64,000 nt of DNA from Stappia sp. BW2 (lineage in GTDB: Bacteria > Pseudomonadota > Alphaproteobacteria > Rhizobiales > Stappiaceae): contig NZ_VIRG01000070.1 in assembly GCF_008107695.1 (NCBI RefSeq), forward strand, positions 1 through 64,000, given 5' to 3'. A model generated the notes under the pieces. The model ran no database searches, was not told the DNA's origin, and was given only the letters and a program-made list of their open reading frames with translations. Shown piece after piece: positions 1 through 8,901 of the stretch (position 1 is its first letter; every line of letters begins with the position of its first letter). A program made the translations under genes and the position numbers.

Positions 1-48
1 CCCGACGACGGCGAGGTCTTCGATGCTTCCTGTCTTCTTTGCACACAT
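1..48 (-). CDS. 5' end of an unidentified gene, cut by the window edge
   Basis: Sixteen codons are visible on the minus strand, starting with ATG at 46-48. A GGAG-type ribosome binding site sits about 8 bases upstream of the start. The visible peptide ends in a hydrophobic LAVVG stretch, which could be the first strand of a nucleotide-binding fold, but this is too short to name a family. It would be the next gene downstream of galE on the same strand, about 100 bases after the galE stop. Confidence 0.45.
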   Translation of the reverse strand, partial: MCAKKTGSIEDLAVVG

Positions 49-147
49 GGCTGCTTCTCCTTGTTGCGCGGTTGATCCCGGATAAGGATAACCCAACGGT
101 GGGGAAGCAGCCGACACATCCCATTACTTGTAATGCTTCAACCTCGC

Positions 148-1176
148 TCAGGCGACGGTTTCGTAGCCGCGCGGGTTCTTGCAGACCCAGTTCCAGGTGT
201 CGCGGCACATGTCCTCAAGGCCGCGCTCTGCTTTCCAGTTCAGCAGCTTTTCCGCAAATTCCGTATTGGCGAAACACTGCGCCACATCGCCTTCCCGGCG
301 GGGAGCGATGGAGTAGCGGATCTCTCTGTTGGAGGCCCGCTCGAACGCCTTGACCATCTCCAGCACGCTATAGCCGTTGCCGGTGCCAAGGTTGACCGCA
401 AAACAATTCGACGGGGCGGAGCCAGCCTCGAGCACTTCATGCGCCTTGAGGTGTCCTTCGACCAGATCGATCACGTGGATATAGTCGCGAATACCTGTTC
501 CGTCCGGCGTGTCATAATCGTTGCCGAAGACGGAAAGCTCTTCCCGGCGGCCGTCGGCGACCTGGGTGATGAAGGGCATGAGATTGTTCGGGATGCCTTG
601 CGGATCTTCCCCCACAAGCCCGCTTTCGTGCGCGCCAACCGGATTGAAATAGCGCAGGATGCCGAAGCGCCAGGAGGGATCGCTGGCGGCGACGTCGCGC
701 AGCATTTCCTCGATCATCAGTTTGGTGCGGCCGTACGGGTTGACGGCTGCGGTCGGATGATCCTCGGTGAGTGGCAGGAATTGCGGGTCGCCATAGACGG
801 TGGCCGAGGACGAGAAGATCATCTGCTTCACGCCGCAATTGGCCATGGCCGAAAGCAGGCGGTGAGTTCCCACCACGTTGTTGTCGTAATAGGCGAGGGG
901 GATCCTGGTGGATTCGCCGACCGCTTTCAGCCCGGCAAAATGCACGACCGCCGTACAGCTGTACTGCCGGAGGATCTCCTCCAGCCGCGCCTGATCCCGG
1001 ATATCGGCTGTTTCAAGCGATACCTTTGCACCGGTGATGGCCGCTACCCGTTCAAGACTGACCTGGCTCGCGTTGGACATATTGTCCACCACAACAATGT
1101 CGTGCCCGGCCTGCAGAAAAGCCACGCAGCAATGCGAGCCGATATAACCGGCGCCGCCGGTAATGAGTACAGTCAT
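148..1176 (-). CDS. galE: UDP-glucose 4-epimerase
   Basis: This cytoplasmic enzyme interconverts UDP-glucose and UDP-galactose and feeds sugars to surface polysaccharide synthesis. The 342-residue protein has the usual GalE length. The N-terminal Rossmann motif GGAGYIGS at residues 7-14 binds NAD. The short-chain dehydrogenase catalytic set is visible as Ser124, Tyr148 and Lys152. An AAGAGG-like ribosome binding site precedes the ATG at 1176. A second gene starts just downstream on the same strand and leaves the window. The open frame on the opposite strand across this gene is a shadow caused by high GC. Confidence 0.93.
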   Translation of the reverse strand: MTVLITGGAGYIGSHCCVAFLQAGHDIVVVDNMSNASQVSLERVAAITGAKVSLETADIRDQARLEEILRQYSCTAVVHFAGLKAVGESTRIPLAYYDNNVVGTHRLLSAMANCGVKQMIFSSSATVYGDPQFLPLTEDHPTAAVNPYGRTKLMIEEMLRDVAASDPSWRFGILRYFNPVGAHESGLVGEDPQGIPNNLMPFITQVADGRREELSVFGNDYDTPDGTGIRDYIHVIDLVEGHLKAHEVLEAGSAPSNCFAVNLGTGNGYSVLEMVKAFERASNREIRYSIAPRREGDVAQCFANTEFAEKLLNWKAERGLEDMCRDTWNWVCKNPRGYETVA

Positions 1177-1698
1177 CCAAACCTCTTTTGGCTTCGACGG
1201 TGAAGGCGGAAAGGAAATACAGCCCTGAATATCAGATGATTATTGTTCTTTGATTGCAGTCAGTCATCCGTATTTGTTGGGCTGAAATAAGGCCTCAAGA
1301 TCGAGGCAAAATGAACATATTTTAAAGGCGTTTTGTAAAGTTTATTGGCGGTTTGATCTGAAGGCTGCTGGCGGTTGGCGTCGGTTTTGTTGCCCACCAT
1401 TTTAAAGCAAACCTGCCAAGATGGGTGCATCGCCTTTTGATGCGGTTTTCTTTTCGAATGTACCTCTGGTCGAATGGCCGGAAAGCCAGGGGGATCTGAG
1501 AAAAATATACGTTGTTCAACGCGCGCTGAGGCCGTTGAAAAGACTGGAGAAAGTGCAGGAGGGGCACAGTTTCTCGTCAATTGAAGTGGTTCTGAAAATT
1601 TCAACTTAAGATTTAAGGTCTACAGCAGACGGCTATCGCCGGAATTTCCGCCAAGGGGATGTCGGGCAGGTTTGCTTTTGTTTTTCGCTGGCGAAAAC
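1177..1698. other. Intergenic region, no supported gene
   Basis: This stretch of about 520 bases is AT-richer than its surroundings and holds the galE promoter region. A 62-codon plus-strand frame at 1421-1609 starts with ATG but has no good ribosome binding site and no recognisable motif. No RNA gene or convincing terminator is visible. Confidence 0.5.
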
Positions 1699-2190
1699 AT
1701 GTTTCAGGTTCTGGGGGCTGTTGTGCAAAGAAGTGTTGGACTGGTCAGATTTGCGTTCGTTTTTAGCGGTCTGTTGATCGCTCTGGCGATCTTCAGTGTT
1801 GTTCTGGAAATTCTTACCGGAATTAGCATTACCGGCTCGGTGAACGAGATAGGCGCAGTGGTGGGCGCCGCTTTGGATGCGGGGCGCCAGTTTTACAAGA
1901 GATACAAAGTCATCCCCGAAAGCGGTTTTGCCTGGCGTGCGTCGTTTCAGATGACACTCGTTGAATTGGCTATTTCCGTTGTTCTCGCGGGCCTTTACAT
2001 TTGGTTTCTTGTTTCACAAGGCGTGGTCGGAAACAATCTCTCCTCGCTGATGTTCTTTATCGTGCCGTTGTTGATCTTCGTGTTTGCGATTTCCTGGGTT
2101 GCGAAACGGTACATGTTCACGAGCGGTGCGCGACATGCCGAGAGAGCCCATCTGAAAAGCCAGAAACTGAGCAGTACCGTTTTCGAATGA
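1699..2190 (+). CDS. Small membrane protein of unknown function
   Basis: The predicted protein is 163 residues from the ATG at 1699; an upstream TTG at 1672 would add nine residues. Four hydrophobic stretches suggest membrane helices, at roughly residues 10-45 (possibly two), 88-110 and 118-138. The C-terminus is basic and polar. No family is recognised. The neighbours are galE, on the opposite strand, and an unknown gene converging from the other side, so context gives no function. No clear Shine-Dalgarno sequence is seen, so the start is uncertain. Confidence 0.55.
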   Translation: MFQVLGAVVQRSVGLVRFAFVFSGLLIALAIFSVVLEILTGISITGSVNEIGAVVGAALDAGRQFYKRYKVIPESGFAWRASFQMTLVELAISVVLAGLYIWFLVSQGVVGNNLSSLMFFIVPLLIFVFAISWVAKRYMFTSGARHAERAHLKSQKLSSTVFE

Positions 2191-2336
2191 GTTAGGTGCT
2201 CTTCGTGGCATCGACGCCGGCACTCCCACCAACTTATCAAAATGAAGGCGGCAGTGCCGGTGGAGAGGACACGGTCGGACGACGGAACGTCCAAACGGGG
2301 ATCGGCGGACAGTTGGCCGATGATGGCAGCCTCGCG

Positions 2337-2879
2337 TTATGAAGACGCGAAGGTGACCTTCACGCCGCGCTGGCGAAAATAGGCCTGCATGAGCTTGCGT
2401 CCGGACCGGTTGTTCTGGACGAGCTTGGTCGGATCGATGACGGCTTCTTTCTGGCCTTCGCGTTTCAACGCTTCCTTGAGAGCTGCGATGTGCAGGTCAA
2501 TGTCTTCGTTGTCAGCCTGAAGGGATTCGTAAACGCGGTTCGTCGCATCCGCTACGGTCAGTTCGCTCAATGGTGCATTCCTGTTGTTGCCTTGCTGGCG
2601 CTTACCACACTTTGACACCCGATCGAAAGAGAGTTCATCAAACCGGAAGGGGTGGTGGTCGCAGGAAGCGCGTTCAAACACGCCGGTTTCCAGGCCGCAC
2701 CAGCAGGCGACCTGGTTTTCCGTGTAACATGTCGTTTCTCCCTGGTAATCGACGACGAGACCCTGAATGACGCCCGTGCCTCTTTCCGTTTCGTTGAGCA
2801 TTACAAACGCGTTAAATCGTACGTGAGTGTGCCGATCTGTTTTACGCGGACGGAGGTGGGTGAGCTCGTAAGCTTTCAT
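2337..2879 (-). CDS. Hypothetical protein, 180 residues
   Basis: The protein is not recognised. It has a polar, cysteine- and histidine-containing middle section (CWCG near residue 59, CDHH near residue 73) and a helical, charged C-terminal part with an arginine-rich tail. There is no signal peptide and no membrane helix. The cysteine/histidine pattern could be a degenerate metal site, but spacing does not match a named zinc finger. A purine-rich AAGAAAA stretch precedes the ATG. It lies beside a strongly AT-rich intergenic region, which suggests an acquired segment. Confidence 0.5.
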   Translation of the reverse strand: MKAYELTHLRPRKTDRHTHVRFNAFVMLNETERGTGVIQGLVVDYQGETTCYTENQVACWCGLETGVFERASCDHHPFRFDELSFDRVSKCGKRQQGNNRNAPLSELTVADATNRVYESLQADNEDIDLHIAALKEALKREGQKEAVIDPTKLVQNNRSGRKLMQAYFRQRGVKVTFASS

Positions 2880-3319
2880 TTATGTTTTTCTTGATTTCTG
2901 CCAATTATTAAAATGATTATCTATATATTATTTCTGTATTTCTTTATATTTCATATTCTTAAAAATTATTTGATTAATTTAAGGCATGGTTGTGTGTATA
3001 TATATTATATAATACATATTTTTCGAGCATGAATGTTTACGTTTTCACCAAGATTCAACTTTTTGTGGAGTATAGGGTTGAAATAACGTTACGTAATTTC
3101 TTGCCTCGAAAGCCATGTTGTGGTTGACGGTAAAAGCAATCTATGAAAGAGTTCCTTTGCGTTAGGTTGTGTGTATTTTTTGATCAGAGTTGCTCTTTTC
3201 TCAATTTTTTGGAGAATTGCGCGCTATTAATTCGGGTTTTAATGCTCTGATTTTGGAAAAATCTGACTTTACGTAAGCATTTGAATGTCTTTTCTCTCGT
3301 TTATTCACGGGGAGTTGTT
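2880..3319. other. AT-rich intergenic region with two TTACGTAA palindromes
   Basis: About 440 bases with a sharp drop in GC compared with the rest of the window. The eight-base palindrome TTACGTAA occurs at 3089-3096 and again at 3269-3276, the second about 45 bases upstream of the start at 3320. The region separates two divergent genes and probably carries both promoters. No open frame or RNA structure is supported. Confidence 0.5.
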
Positions 3320-4345
3320 ATGCCCATCCAAACTGATTTCAAATACGAACAGAAACATTCCGGCTCGGCTACAGTGCAAGAAACCCTGTCCGAGGCGGTT
3401 TCCCAGGAAGACTTCCTGGGTCTTTTGCGCGACCTCTGCGGCACCACACCGGAAGGCAACGCCCAACGAACCTGGAAAGGGCCGGGCTTCAATATGATCT
3501 GGCGGCCGAACAATCCCTCGGTGACGCCAGATTTCGGCGACCAGCCGCATTTTCTGCAGTTGAACATGACAGAGGAAACGCTGTCCTTCACCGATATCAG
3601 TGGCCCGACCGGGATCGCCAACAGGGCTCTTCTGCAAAAGGACATCTTCCTTGGCGGCGTGGCTTACCTGCAGACGATCAACGACAGCTTTGACAACTCG
3701 GGTCAGCATTTTGAGCCGGGGGTATTCAACAACGTACCTGCAACGCAGGATCCCAGCGAGCCGCCCACGATAGTTCGCATGGGATCTATTCCACACGGCA
3801 CGACGATCAACATGCAGGGCCAGGCCTTCACGGCGCCGCAGCCAAGGATTGATCCGTCTTCGATCGTACCGTTCAAAATCGGCAGCGTCGACGACGGGGC
3901 CACCGACCTCGTTCAGTTTCCCGAGCAGGATCTGTCGATATCATTGAATTCGCGAACCGATCTCGCGCGCGTCGCCGGGCTGGACCAGGATCACCTGAAC
4001 AATCCCAACTTGTTCCTGACCGATGTGCTGAAGGACCAAACCATCACAGAGACCGTGGTATTGGTGCTTTCGACGGACTCAACGGCTCCGGGGGCAGTTC
4101 CTGACGTCGGAGGCGGCGCCTCCAACATCGCCTTCCTCGTTGGCAAACAGCCACCGAACGGCGGCGGGCCCAACGCCGACATGCCCAAGGCCACATCCAT
4201 CTTCTGGATCGAGAAGGGGACGGACAAGTACGGCAAGCCGCTGTTGCAGCTTCAGTACACCCAGCGCGTGATCCTGGACTTCAACGGGCTCAGCTGGCCG
4301 CATGTCACTGTGGCGACGCTGCGCCTGGTCGAAGACACCTATTGA
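3320..4345 (+). CDS. Conserved protein of unknown function, 341 residues
   Basis: The start at 3320 is chosen because a GGGGAG ribosome binding site lies at 3309-3314; an in-frame ATG at 3281 lacks one. There is no signal peptide and no membrane helix. Distinctive blocks include NVPAT, IPHGT and a C-terminal LDFNGLSWPHVTVATL segment. These blocks look like a family of uncharacterised proteins I have seen annotated loosely as heme-binding, but no heme ligand motif is evident, so I do not assign that function. It is preceded by AT-rich DNA and stands alone as a single gene. Confidence 0.7.
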   Translation: MPIQTDFKYEQKHSGSATVQETLSEAVSQEDFLGLLRDLCGTTPEGNAQRTWKGPGFNMIWRPNNPSVTPDFGDQPHFLQLNMTEETLSFTDISGPTGIANRALLQKDIFLGGVAYLQTINDSFDNSGQHFEPGVFNNVPATQDPSEPPTIVRMGSIPHGTTINMQGQAFTAPQPRIDPSSIVPFKIGSVDDGATDLVQFPEQDLSISLNSRTDLARVAGLDQDHLNNPNLFLTDVLKDQTITETVVLVLSTDSTAPGAVPDVGGGASNIAFLVGKQPPNGGGPNADMPKATSIFWIEKGTDKYGKPLLQLQYTQRVILDFNGLSWPHVTVATLRLVEDTY

Positions 4346-4477
4346 TCTCAACGGATCGACTGCGATGGCCGGGGCAGTGTGCGGATGTGCTGATGTGATC
4401 GACGTATAGTTTGCACGCGACCCGGCCAAACAGCAGTGACTATAAAGCCGCAGAATCTGGAAGAGACATTGCATAGA

Positions 4478-4513
4478 TGGTCGCGGAGGAGGGGTGTGCC
4501 CCTCCGACACGCG
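4478..4513 (-). other. Decayed copy of the 3' half of tRNA-Met (putative att remnant, distal)
   Basis: Aligned without gaps against 10665-10700, the 3' end of the intact tRNA-Met, 29 of 36 bases match, including 15 of the first 16 (CCA end plus acceptor strand) and a run of ten (4504-4513). The mismatches sit in the T-loop, so it cannot be a working tRNA. It has the same orientation as the intact gene. A direct repeat of a tRNA 3' end is the classic footprint of integrase-mediated insertion. Confidence 0.6.
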
Positions 4514-4564
4514 ACATTGCTTCCCGGTCGAAGTGTTGCCGGTGCAAGCCCGGCGTGGGGTGCC

Positions 4565-4587
4565 GCAGGCGGCGAAGCGCCGCCTGC
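4565..4587 (-). terminator. Hairpin downstream of the CoA-transferase gene
   Basis: A perfect GC-rich inverted repeat, nine to ten base pairs with a three- to five-base loop, lies eight bases after the stop of the minus-strand CoA-transferase gene. There is no T-run after it, so it may stabilise the transcript end rather than act as a classical intrinsic terminator. Confidence 0.5.
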
Positions 4588-4594
4588 TGCTATG

Positions 4595-7105
4595 TCAGCT
4601 CGGCAGATATTCCTCACTCCAGGACTCACTTAGTGCGCCTGAGGTCAGCATTTTTTCAACCGCACGATCGGCATAGCCGAGTTCGGCCAGAATGGTGCGG
4701 GTGGACGCGCCGAATTTTTCGGAGGGAGACACCGCGTAGACCTTCCCGCGAGTTGCCCGCACGGCGTAGGGGTCGAGCTGGATGACCTCATGACCCGAAG
4801 GGTGATCAGCGTAAACCGAGAAGGAATAGCTGCCATTGTCTGTTCCCGGCGTATCATCCGCTTCCCGGGAGTGTCTCGCTCTAAGCGCATCGATGTTTTC
4901 ACAGATCGCCACACCGATATCCGCTTCCCGCAGTCGTGAGAGCCATTCCGAGGCGGGTTGGCTCTGGAACGCGGTGGCGAGATAGGCGGCGCGCTCATCG
5001 GGGTCAATATCGGGAAGCTCTTCAAGCCCTTCGACGTTACGGAAGCGCTGAAGGTCATTCTCATAGGCGCTCAGAAGTATGTGTCGGCCCGAGGCGGTGC
5101 TGTAAAAGCGGCTGAGATCGTCCCAGCCGATGGCGTCGGGTCCGGAAGGTTCGTCAAACAACCCGCGTCCCTTGTAGTCAAAGGCAAAGGGCAGTTGCAG
5201 CAGCCCGCTGTTGGCGGACAGCGAGGTGCGTCCCCGTCCAATCCGGCCATGGCGGTATTTCTGATAAAGGGCCGCTGCCACCGCCAGCGCGCCACCAAAA
5301 CCGCACATGACGTCAATCGTGCCCACATGCGCGTGTTCCTCGGGCCTGTCCATGGCACCTCCGAAGCGCAGCATGATGCCTGTGGCGGCCTGCACGAGGT
5401 CGTCATAGCCGATATAGTCGGTTCGAACTCCGCGGCGTACGCCCGAGAAGCAGTCGAGCTTGCAGAAGATCGCATCCGGGTTGAGCTTGCGCAGGCTCTC
5501 CGTATCGAGGCCCATGCGCTTGATCTGGCTGTCCGGTGCGTTCCAGACGATGATATCGACTGATTTCACGAGATCTTCAAACACCTGCCGCCCGTAACGC
5601 GATTTCAGATCGGCAAGCATCGAGCGTTTGCCGCGCATCTGCGAAAGGCCATAGATCACCGTGTTCCAGCTATCGTATAGCGGCTGTGCGGGGTCGAGTT
5701 TGATGACCTCTGCGCCAAAGCGTGCGAGGTAGCAGGCCGAATGCGGTCCTGCGATCACGTTACAGAGGTCCAGCACGCGCACGCCGGTCAGCCATGCTTC
5801 CTGATCGTTCTCCTCGGACGGCTCTGGAATGTCGGTACGATGCTTCCGCAGGATCTTCAACGCCTCGTCGAATTCCACCCAGCGGCGCGGTTCTGGCGCC
5901 AGTGCTTCCTCGCCGCTTTCCTCCATCCAGACGATTGGGCCTGGTTGGGTCATTTCACCGTATTCCGGATCCCAGACGTCGATCATCAGGCCGGAGTGCT
6001 CTGCGTATTCGTCGTTGATCCATTCCTGAAGCCACAACTGCGGCCCTCCCGGGATGCCGGCACGTCCGAAAAGCTTGACCCATTCGCGTGCGGTGCGCGT
6101 CATGAAGACTTCCTTCATGCGCGCGGCGATGTGGTCGGCCCAGTCCTTGGGCATGGGGTAGACGCCCAGCGAAACCGGCGAGGACCATTCGGCCCAGGGT
6201 TTGTAGGTGTCGTCCTCCGAGGTCAGTCCCTCCTCGACCAGCTTCTCGTAGATGCCCAGCACTTCAAGGCAGCGCTTCGCGTGATGTTTGTGGCTGGGGC
6301 AGACCACGTAGAACATGCGTCCGTCCTTGCACATGTAGCTGCGGAAGAACGGATCCAGAAGTTCCTGCAGGTCCTCGTAAGGAACGTTCATCTGCAGACC
6401 CTCGATGCGGCGTCGCTCGATCTCTTTTTCGCGCTGCGTAAGGTAGCGTTCGGGTATGTCAGCCACCTTGATGGAGTTGTAACACAACCCCTCCATCACC
6501 GCGGCGGCCAGAGGCACTTCTATCTGGTCGCCACGCCCTGTCACTTGCCGCGATTGCAGTGCCAGCACTGCAGCGGAGGCTGCGATCTGTGCAGCATAGG
6601 CTGAGGCCAGGGGCAGCGGAGAAAAGGACGGGTTTACACCCATCAGGACGCGGTTCAGCCCCATATCCGTAAACACACCGGAGCTCGCCGCAACAACAGT
6701 TTCAAACGCGCGTTGTTCGCGACGTTCGAGATCGTTCGAGGCAAAGCCGGGGATCGACAAGGTAATGAGTTCGGGGCGCTCCTTGCGCATCTCCGCAAAG
6801 TCGAGTCCCAGCGCAGCGAGTTTCCCCGGCCGGAAGTTCTCGATCACGATGTCGGCTTCGGAACATAGGGCCCGGGCTTTTTCCAGCCCGTCTTCCGTTT
6901 TCAAATCAAGGTTCACAATGACCTTGTTCCGGTTCAGGGCTGCATTTGCCGGGCTGTCCCACATGGGGCCTGCAAGCGGGTCTATCTTGACCACCGTGGC
7001 ACCCAGATCACCAAGCAGCATTCCCACTGCAGGGCCAGCGATATATTGGCCGAAATCGACGATCTTTACGCCGGTCAGTGGAAGCTGGGAAAAGGTCTTG
7101 CGCAT
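4595..7105 (-). CDS. dddD: DddD-type tandem class III CoA transferase (DMSP CoA-transferase/lyase candidate)
   Basis: The 836-residue protein carries two CaiB/BaiF (class III CoA transferase) domains, about residues 8-420 and 438-830. Each starts with a matching block (VKIVDFGQYIAGP near 13, VRVLDLCNVIAGP near 442). Two-domain length near 840 is characteristic of DddD, which transfers CoA to DMSP and releases dimethyl sulfide. In class III enzymes an Asp forms the acyl-enzyme. The second domain keeps it at Asp598 (GTIDVM), close to Asp602 reported for Marinomonas DddD, while the first domain has Ser168 at the matching place. It lies 39 bases downstream of a GMC oxidoreductase gene and probably shares its operon. 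Transport genes (dddT type) are not in the window. Alternative: another fused CaiB enzyme acting on a different betaine or carnitine-like substrate. Confidence 0.75.
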   Translation of the reverse strand: MRKTFSQLPLTGVKIVDFGQYIAGPAVGMLLGDLGATVVKIDPLAGPMWDSPANAALNRNKVIVNLDLKTEDGLEKARALCSEADIVIENFRPGKLAALGLDFAEMRKERPELITLSIPGFASNDLERREQRAFETVVAASSGVFTDMGLNRVLMGVNPSFSPLPLASAYAAQIAASAAVLALQSRQVTGRGDQIEVPLAAAVMEGLCYNSIKVADIPERYLTQREKEIERRRIEGLQMNVPYEDLQELLDPFFRSYMCKDGRMFYVVCPSHKHHAKRCLEVLGIYEKLVEEGLTSEDDTYKPWAEWSSPVSLGVYPMPKDWADHIAARMKEVFMTRTAREWVKLFGRAGIPGGPQLWLQEWINDEYAEHSGLMIDVWDPEYGEMTQPGPIVWMEESGEEALAPEPRRWVEFDEALKILRKHRTDIPEPSEENDQEAWLTGVRVLDLCNVIAGPHSACYLARFGAEVIKLDPAQPLYDSWNTVIYGLSQMRGKRSMLADLKSRYGRQVFEDLVKSVDIIVWNAPDSQIKRMGLDTESLRKLNPDAIFCKLDCFSGVRRGVRTDYIGYDDLVQAATGIMLRFGGAMDRPEEHAHVGTIDVMCGFGGALAVAAALYQKYRHGRIGRGRTSLSANSGLLQLPFAFDYKGRGLFDEPSGPDAIGWDDLSRFYSTASGRHILLSAYENDLQRFRNVEGLEELPDIDPDERAAYLATAFQSQPASEWLSRLREADIGVAICENIDALRARHSREADDTPGTDNGSYSFSVYADHPSGHEVIQLDPYAVRATRGKVYAVSPSEKFGASTRTILAELGYADRAVEKMLTSGALSESWSEEYLPS

Positions 7106-7144
7106 TGTTCCTCCGCAATTCTTGCCTTTACAAGGCTCTTTTTA

Positions 7145-8806
7145 TCACTGTCCTGCGAGTATCCATTGGGCGGCTTTTTCGGCGATCATGAGCGTGGGCG
7201 AATTGGTGTTGCCGCTCGTGATTTCCGGCATGACAGAGGCATCGACCACGCGCAGTCCCGCAATCCCCTTGACCCGCAGATGCGGGTCGAGCGGGGCCGC
7301 GGCATCGTCCTTGCGGCCCATGCGGACAGTGCCGACAGGATGGAAGATCGTGTTGGCGATATCCCCTGCCAGCTTGGCCAGCTCGTCGTCGGTTTGATAC
7401 TCGGCACCGGGCTTGAATTCCACGGGTGCATAAGCTTCCATCGCTGGCTGCTTCATGATCGTGCGAACCTGCCGCAGGCTGTCGGCAGCGACCTTGCGGT
7501 CTTCGTCCGTGTCGAGATAATTGGGCGTAATCCTCGGCGCATCGCGGAAGCTGTCCGAGCTGATCTTCACATGGCCACGGCTGGTCGGGTTCAGGTTGCA
7601 GACCGAGACCGTGATTGCCGGGAAGGGGTGCAGAGGTTCACCGAATGAATCCAGGCTGAGTGGCTGGACATGGTATTCCAGGTTCGCGTGGGGGCGCTGT
7701 GGATCCGACCGGGTGAAGGCGCCCAACTGGCTGGGGGCCATGCTCATCGGACCGGAGCGCTTGAACGCATACTCCATGCCGATCTTCGCCTTGCCCAAAA
7801 GGGTCGAAGCCAGGGCGTTGAGCGTCTTCGTGCCCTTGACCTTGAACACGGCACGGATCTGAAGATGATCTTGCAGGTTCTCACCGACCTGGGGCGCATC
7901 CAAGACCACTTCGATACCGTGTTCGCGCAGTAGCTCCGCGGAGCCCACGCCGGACAGCTGCAGGATCTGCGGCGAGTTAACGGCTCCTGCCGACAGCACG
8001 ACTTCCTTCGTTGCGGAAAGTCTCCGGGACTCGCCGGCCCGGTTCACGATTGCGCCCGCACAACGCAGGCCACCGTCGGCATCACGCTCGAACGTCAGTC
8101 GCTCGACGTGCGCTTCGGTCCAGATGGTCAGGTTGGGGCGTTTTTTGGCCGGGCGCAGGAAGGCCTTCGATGTGTTCCAGCGCCAGCCCGCGCGCTGATT
8201 GACGTCGAAATAGCCAACCCCGGCATTGTCGCCTGAATTGAAATCTTCGGTCTTGTCGACGCCAATTTGAGTTGCCGCGTCGGCGAAGCTGTCCAGTACA
8301 TCCCAACGCAGACGCTGTTTTTCCACCCGCCATTCGCCGCCATGTCCGTGAATGTCGGAAAATCGGCTGTTGTCACCGGTGCGCACGTCGCCGTCATCGA
8401 GCCTGTAGTGATCTTCGTGCTTCTTGAAATCCGGAAGCGCGTTTTCCCACGCCCAGGCATCTTCGCCGGTGATCCGGGCCCAATTGTCATAGTCGCGGGC
8501 CTGACCGCGCATGTAGATCATGCCGTTGATCGAGGAACAGCCGCCCAGCGTCTTGCCGCGCGGATACCGCAAGGCGCGTCCGTTCAATCCTTTGTCAGGT
8601 TCGGTGTTGTAGAGCCAGTCGGCGCGCGGATTGCCGATGCAGTAGAGGTAGCCCACTGGAATGTGGATCCACGGGTAATTGTCGCGCTTGCCGGCTTCGA
8701 GCAGGAGAACATTGTTGGATGGATCGGCGCTCAGCCGGTTGGCCAGCAGGCAGCCGGCGGTACCAGCCCCCACGACGATATAATCGAACGTCATGTCGAT
8801 CGACAT
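7145..8806 (-). CDS. GMC-family FAD oxidoreductase (choline dehydrogenase-like; DddA-like by context)
   Basis: The 553-residue flavoprotein oxidises an alcohol to an aldehyde. The GMC family dinucleotide motif GAGTAG lies near residues 11-16, the GMC signature (PRGKTLGGCSSINGM) near residue 85, and the active-site His is in the HPVGT motif near the C-terminus. The start at 8806 is chosen because a GGGAGGG ribosome binding site lies seven bases upstream; an in-frame extension to 8881 would cross the promoter. It is directly upstream of the DddD-type gene and divergent from a LysR gene. In Halomonas HTNK1 the similar DddA oxidises 3-hydroxypropionate made by DddD. That role is inferred here; choline or another alcohol is possible. 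Confidence 0.85.
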   Translation of the reverse strand: MSIDMTFDYIVVGAGTAGCLLANRLSADPSNNVLLLEAGKRDNYPWIHIPVGYLYCIGNPRADWLYNTEPDKGLNGRALRYPRGKTLGGCSSINGMIYMRGQARDYDNWARITGEDAWAWENALPDFKKHEDHYRLDDGDVRTGDNSRFSDIHGHGGEWRVEKQRLRWDVLDSFADAATQIGVDKTEDFNSGDNAGVGYFDVNQRAGWRWNTSKAFLRPAKKRPNLTIWTEAHVERLTFERDADGGLRCAGAIVNRAGESRRLSATKEVVLSAGAVNSPQILQLSGVGSAELLREHGIEVVLDAPQVGENLQDHLQIRAVFKVKGTKTLNALASTLLGKAKIGMEYAFKRSGPMSMAPSQLGAFTRSDPQRPHANLEYHVQPLSLDSFGEPLHPFPAITVSVCNLNPTSRGHVKISSDSFRDAPRITPNYLDTDEDRKVAADSLRQVRTIMKQPAMEAYAPVEFKPGAEYQTDDELAKLAGDIANTIFHPVGTVRMGRKDDAAAPLDPHLRVKGIAGLRVVDASVMPEITSGNTNSPTLMIAEKAAQWILAGQ

Positions 8807-8861
8807 GGTTCCCTCCCTGAACTGCACTGTTTTGGGCTTTAACGGGGCACCTTGCACAAAT

Positions 8862-8881
8862 CCAATGACAATTGGCACCAA
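8862..8881. promoter_or_regulatory. Candidate LysR operator between divergent genes
   Basis: The 95-base space between the GMC and LysR starts holds two overlapping dyads: CCAAT-N4-ATTGG at 8862-8875 and TTGG-N2-CCAA at 8872-8881. LysR-type regulators normally bind interrupted dyads in such divergent promoters, so this is the best candidate operator. The binding is not shown by sequence alone. Confidence 0.4.
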
Positions 8882-8901
8882 GTGATATTAGAGATTTTTA
8901 T

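Noticed and set aside
133..1203. Long plus-strand open frame across galE
   Set aside because: It is antisense to a clear GalE with full catalytic motifs; high GC makes long shadow frames common. Similar shadows across flhA, the MoxR operon, the ABC exporter at 44.5 kb and fliF were dropped for the same reason.
1421..1609. 62-codon plus-strand frame in the first intergenic region
   Set aside because: No ribosome binding site, no motif, and the region looks non-coding.
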